From: Gemmatimonadota bacterium
GTDB lineage: Bacteria > Gemmatimonadota > Gemmatimonadetes > Palauibacterales > Palauibacteraceae
DNA: 7,025 nt
NCBI GenBank assembly: GCA_023554435.1
Contig: JAMJQV010000006.1
Coordinates: 1-7,025 of the forward strand
Direction of reading: 5' to 3'
Both the position numbers and the translations under genes were made by a program. Position 1 is the stretch's first letter; each line of letters starts with the position of its first letter. The notes under the pieces were generated by a model. That model made no database searches, had not been told where the DNA came from, and saw nothing but the letters and a program-made list of their open reading frames with translations. Shown one piece after another: positions 5,075 through 7,025 of the stretch.

Positions 5075-6337
5075 TCACGGTTGCCCCGGCATCCGACACC
5101 GGTCGCAGCCTGTACAACGGGGAGCCGGTTCACCGAAGTACCGAGCGATATACGCTCTGCGGCACTGGCGGGTCGAAACATAACCCATCATCGCGCGCAG
5201 GCGGGCCCTCGAACGCCGCCGGACCTCGGAGGTGCGAGGGCCCCCAGCGCGGATCAGCGTGGAGTGGATCGCCCGGTCACGTGGAGTGGCCAGAAGCAGG
5301 GCGTGAGCCGGCGCCCCGTCGCGACCACCGCGGCCCGCCTCCTGTACGTACGATTCCAGGGCGCCCGGTATTCCACAGTGACACACGAGACGAATGTGAG
5401 GGTGATCAATCCCCATCCCGAAAGCGCTCGTCGCGCACACGACGCGCAGACGACCACTCAGGAACCGCTCCTGTACGCCGCGGCGGGCATCGCTCTCCAT
5501 GCCGGCGTGGTAGTACGCCGCCCGGACCCCGAGCCGGCAGAGCGCTTCGGCAGCGTGTGCCGCGCCGGATCGGGTGGGCACGTACACGATCGCCGCGCCC
5601 GTTCGTTGCGATCGGAGGACGCGGCGAACCGAGACGCCGACCCGGTCGATCGCCTCGGCCACGGAATGTGTCCGGGCGGCAGTCCACCGAATGTTGGGTC
5701 GATCGACCGAAGCGACTACCCGAAACGGATCGCGCAGCCGCAGGCAACGCTCCACATCCGCCCGTGTCGCGGGAGTGGCCGTGGCCGTCAACGCCGCGAT
5801 CGGCGGGTGGCCGAACCGTGCCGAGAACTCTGCGATTCGACGGTACGCGGGCCGGAAGTCATGGCCCCACTCGCTGATGCAGTGGGCCTCGTCCACCACC
5901 AGCCAGGTGGGACGCCGGCCGGCCCACACGGTCCGGAATCGAGTTCCGTCGAGCATCTCGGGGGACACGTAGAGGAGACGCAGTTCACCGGCCGCCAGGA
6001 ACCGCAGCGTTCTGCCCCGGACTTCGGGCGGCGTTGCGGATGTCAGCTCGGCCGCGGGCAGCCCCCTGGCCCTGAGTGCGCCCACCTGGTCCTGCATGAG
6101 GGAGATCAGCGGACTGACCACCAGCGTGGTTCCCGTGGTCATCAAGGCGGGAAGTTGGAAACAGACGGACTTGCCCGCCCCGGTCGGAAGGATGGCCAGG
6201 ACATCGCGCCGCTGCAGCATGGCGTCGACGATCGGGCGCTGATACCGCCTGAAGCGTGAGTGGCCGTAGACCCGGAGCAGAGCGGCCTCCGGAGACTCCG
6301 AATGTGACTCGGATGCTCGTGTCGCCGATTCGCGCAT
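5075..6337 (-). CDS. recQ: Short RecQ-family ATP-dependent 3'-5' DNA helicase
   Basis: A superfamily 2 DNA helicase of the RecQ family, acting in recombination and replication-fork repair. All helicase motifs are present in 420 residues: RYQRPIVDAM (31-40, motif 0 with Q33), Walker A LPTGAGKS (50-57), DEAH (149-152), the RecQ aromatic-rich loop CISEWGHDFRP (153-163), TATAT (184-188), motif IV VYVPTR (251-256), motif V CATSAFGMGIDHPHIRLV (301-318) and motif VI YVQEAGRGGRDG (330-341). Four zinc-binding cysteines follow: C392, C408, C411 and C414. The protein ends six residues later, so the winged-helix and HRDC domains of longer RecQ proteins (about 600 residues) are absent. The next reading frames do not resemble a detached winged helix, so a recent frameshift is unlikely. 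The start is the weakest point: no Shine-Dalgarno precedes ATG 6337, and residues 1-16 look dispensable, so initiation could be internal. It diverges from the thioredoxin-like gene. Confidence 0.94.
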   Translation of the reverse strand: MRESATRASESHSESPEAALLRVYGHSRFRRYQRPIVDAMLQRRDVLAILPTGAGKSVCFQLPALMTTGTTLVVSPLISLMQDQVGALRARGLPAAELTSATPPEVRGRTLRFLAAGELRLLYVSPEMLDGTRFRTVWAGRRPTWLVVDEAHCISEWGHDFRPAYRRIAEFSARFGHPPIAALTATATPATRADVERCLRLRDPFRVVASVDRPNIRWTAARTHSVAEAIDRVGVSVRRVLRSQRTGAAIVYVPTRSGAAHAAEALCRLGVRAAYYHAGMESDARRGVQERFLSGRLRVVCATSAFGMGIDHPHIRLVCHCGIPGALESYVQEAGRGGRDGAPAHALLLATPRDRAIHSTLIRAGGPRTSEVRRRSRARLRAMMGYVSTRQCRRAYIARYFGEPAPRCTGCDRCRMPGQP

Positions 6338-6382
6338 GACGATGGGTGGCGCGCCGCGCTCATTGAACCCTCATCTCGGGTT

Positions 6383-6426
6383 GGGCGGCAGACACTGCAG
6401 GGCGACTCCCGGCCCTGGCGCCGCCC
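6383..6426. repeat. Nested inverted repeat in the recQ/thioredoxin intergenic region
   Basis: The outer arms GGGCGGC (6383-6389) and GCCGCCC (6420-6426) are perfect complements. Inside them CAGGGC (6398-6403) and GCCCTG (6412-6417) pair around an 8-nt loop, leaving an asymmetric internal bulge (8 nt against 2 nt). No T-tract follows on either side and no gene ends here, so it is not a terminator. Confidence 0.45.
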
Positions 6427-6487
6427 TGTTGACGTACCGATGAACGGGTTCCGGCAACGTCCCGCCGCGTCCGGCACCGGAAGGGGT

Positions 6488-6492
6488 GGAGG
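6488..6492 (+). promoter_or_regulatory. Consensus Shine-Dalgarno of the thioredoxin-like gene
   Basis: GGAGG lies 6 nt before ATG 6499. It is the best ribosome-binding site in the window and fixes the start of the edge-truncated gene. Confidence 0.8.
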
Positions 6493-6498
6493 CGGGAA

Positions 6499-7025
6499 AT
6501 GGCGAGTCCGAAACGACGGCAGTTGGCCCTGGATATCCTGGTCGGCCTGATGGCCATCGTCGCCCTGTCGTTCGTGGTCCGGGAGCGCCTCGTACCGTGG
6601 ATCGCCGAGCGATCCGTGGTGGACCCCGGCGAGGCGGTACGCGAAGCGCCCGCTCTCGTCGACGCCGTGACGGGTGACTCCCTTCTGTTTCGGCAGGACG
6701 AGCACAATCTGCTGCTCGTGTTCCGCTCCACGTGTCCGACGTGTGAGCAGACGGCGCCCGCCTGGAAGCGCCTTTCCACGAGCGCAGAATGGCTGACCAC
6801 CGCCATCGGGCTCGAGGACCCCGAGGGAGCGGTCACCTACGCCCGTGTCCACCTTCCTGCGGCCCGGGTGGCGGTACCAGCGGACATCGATCGATTCACG
6901 AGACGTTTTCGCATCGGCGTCGTTCCGACGACGCTCGTCATAGATCGCGGCGGCCGACTCGTCGCGCGACACGCCGGTCCTTTGGAGGAATCAGACATTG
7001 AGACCCTGCGTGGCCTGACTGCGTC
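6499..7025 (+). CDS. Membrane-anchored thioredoxin-like (TlpA/ResA-type) protein, 3' end cut by window edge
   Basis: The frame is open from ATG 6499 to the window end (175 full codons, no stop). The N-terminus MASPKRRQ is basic and is followed by one hydrophobic segment at about 9-27 (LALDILVGLMAIVALSFVV), consistent with an uncleaved inner-membrane anchor and an outward-facing domain. A thioredoxin fold follows: strand LLLVFRST (71-78), the redox motif CPTC (C79, C82) with EQTAPAW after it, then FRIGVVPTTLVIDRGGRLVA (137-156) with the expected cis-proline P143 before a beta strand. This layout is that of TlpA/ResA-like periplasmic thiol-disulfide oxidoreductases, which reduce or exchange disulfides in exported proteins, for example in cytochrome c maturation. 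The exact partner is unknown because the downstream genes are outside the window. The start is well supported by GGAGG 6 nt upstream. It is transcribed away from recQ. Confidence 0.85.
   Translation, partial: MASPKRRQLALDILVGLMAIVALSFVVRERLVPWIAERSVVDPGEAVREAPALVDAVTGDSLLFRQDEHNLLLVFRSTCPTCEQTAPAWKRLSTSAEWLTTAIGLEDPEGAVTYARVHLPAARVAVPADIDRFTRRFRIGVVPTTLVIDRGGRLVARHAGPLEESDIETLRGLTA

Larger units (their letters stand above)
6338..6498. promoter_or_regulatory. Divergent intergenic region between recQ and the thioredoxin-like gene
   Basis: This 161-bp gap must carry start signals for both directions. No -35/-10 pair stands out: a plus-strand TTGACG at 6429-6434 lacks a believable -10 at proper spacing. 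It does hold several inverted repeats: AACCC/GGGTT at 6366-6382, a nested GC-rich repeat at 6383-6426, and TTCCGG/CCGGAA at 6449-6454 and 6477-6482. One or more could be an operator, but none is recognised. Confidence 0.4.

Noticed and set aside
4998..5117. The 40-codon upstream extension of the propeller gene
   Set aside because: It overlaps the recQ 3' end, lacks a ribosome-binding site and would bury the signal peptide; the start at 4997 has GGAG at 7 nt.
4978..5181. A 67-codon minus-strand frame bridging the end of recQ and the start of the propeller gene, considered as a lost RecQ C-terminal domain
   Set aside because: Its sequence shows no winged-helix or HRDC features and most of it is out of frame within recQ and the propeller signal peptide.
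6429..6457. TTGACG as a plus-strand promoter for the thioredoxin-like gene
   Set aside because: At 16-18 nt spacing the downstream hexamers are GC-rich (for example CGGCAA) with no resemblance to a -10 element.
6142..6972. A 276-codon minus-strand frame across the recQ 5' end and the thioredoxin-like gene
   Set aside because: It is out of frame with recQ and antisense to a gene with a strong ribosome-binding site, membrane anchor and CPTC motif; its product is unstructured and Arg/Gly-rich.

Overview
The window looks like a chromosomal segment of a GC-rich, free-living bacterium. It is most likely a Gemmatimonadota member or a close relative. That assignment is an inference from the overall GC content, the secreted six-bladed beta-propeller protein and the extended ribosomal protein L21; no taxonomic marker is decisive here. 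Coding density is high and nothing mobile, viral or CRISPR-like is visible.

Five genes are on the minus strand and so read from right to left. In order of transcription they are a compact RecQ-type DNA helicase (5075-6337), a secreted beta-propeller protein of unknown role (3819-4997), an acyl-CoA dehydrogenase (2454-3671), ribonuclease G/E (689-2227) and ribosomal protein L21 (1-586, cut by the left edge). At the right edge a plus-strand gene diverges from recQ and is cut by the window end (6499 onward). It encodes a membrane-anchored thioredoxin-like protein with a CPTC active site. It is easy to miss because it has no stop codon inside the window.

Two convincing intrinsic terminators on the minus strand, at 3726-3764 after the propeller gene and at 2361-2398 after the dehydrogenase gene, divide the minus-strand genes into transcription units. 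These are recQ with the propeller gene (possibly co-transcribed), the dehydrogenase alone, and rng-rplU. A good -35/-10 pair at 633-661 suggests that rplU, and probably rpmA beyond the edge, also has its own promoter. The rng-rplU arrangement links RNA processing to the ribosome and is common in bacteria. The other genes have no evident functional link to one another.

No new multi-gene system is visible. The observation most worth following is that L21 carries a C-terminal tail made of a Lys/Ala/Pro linker and what reads as a peripheral-subunit-binding (E3-binding-like) domain. Smaller oddities are an extra segment of about 20 residues in the acyl-CoA dehydrogenase, a RecQ that ends right after its zinc-binding cysteines, and an inverted-repeat-rich 161-bp divergent intergenic region.
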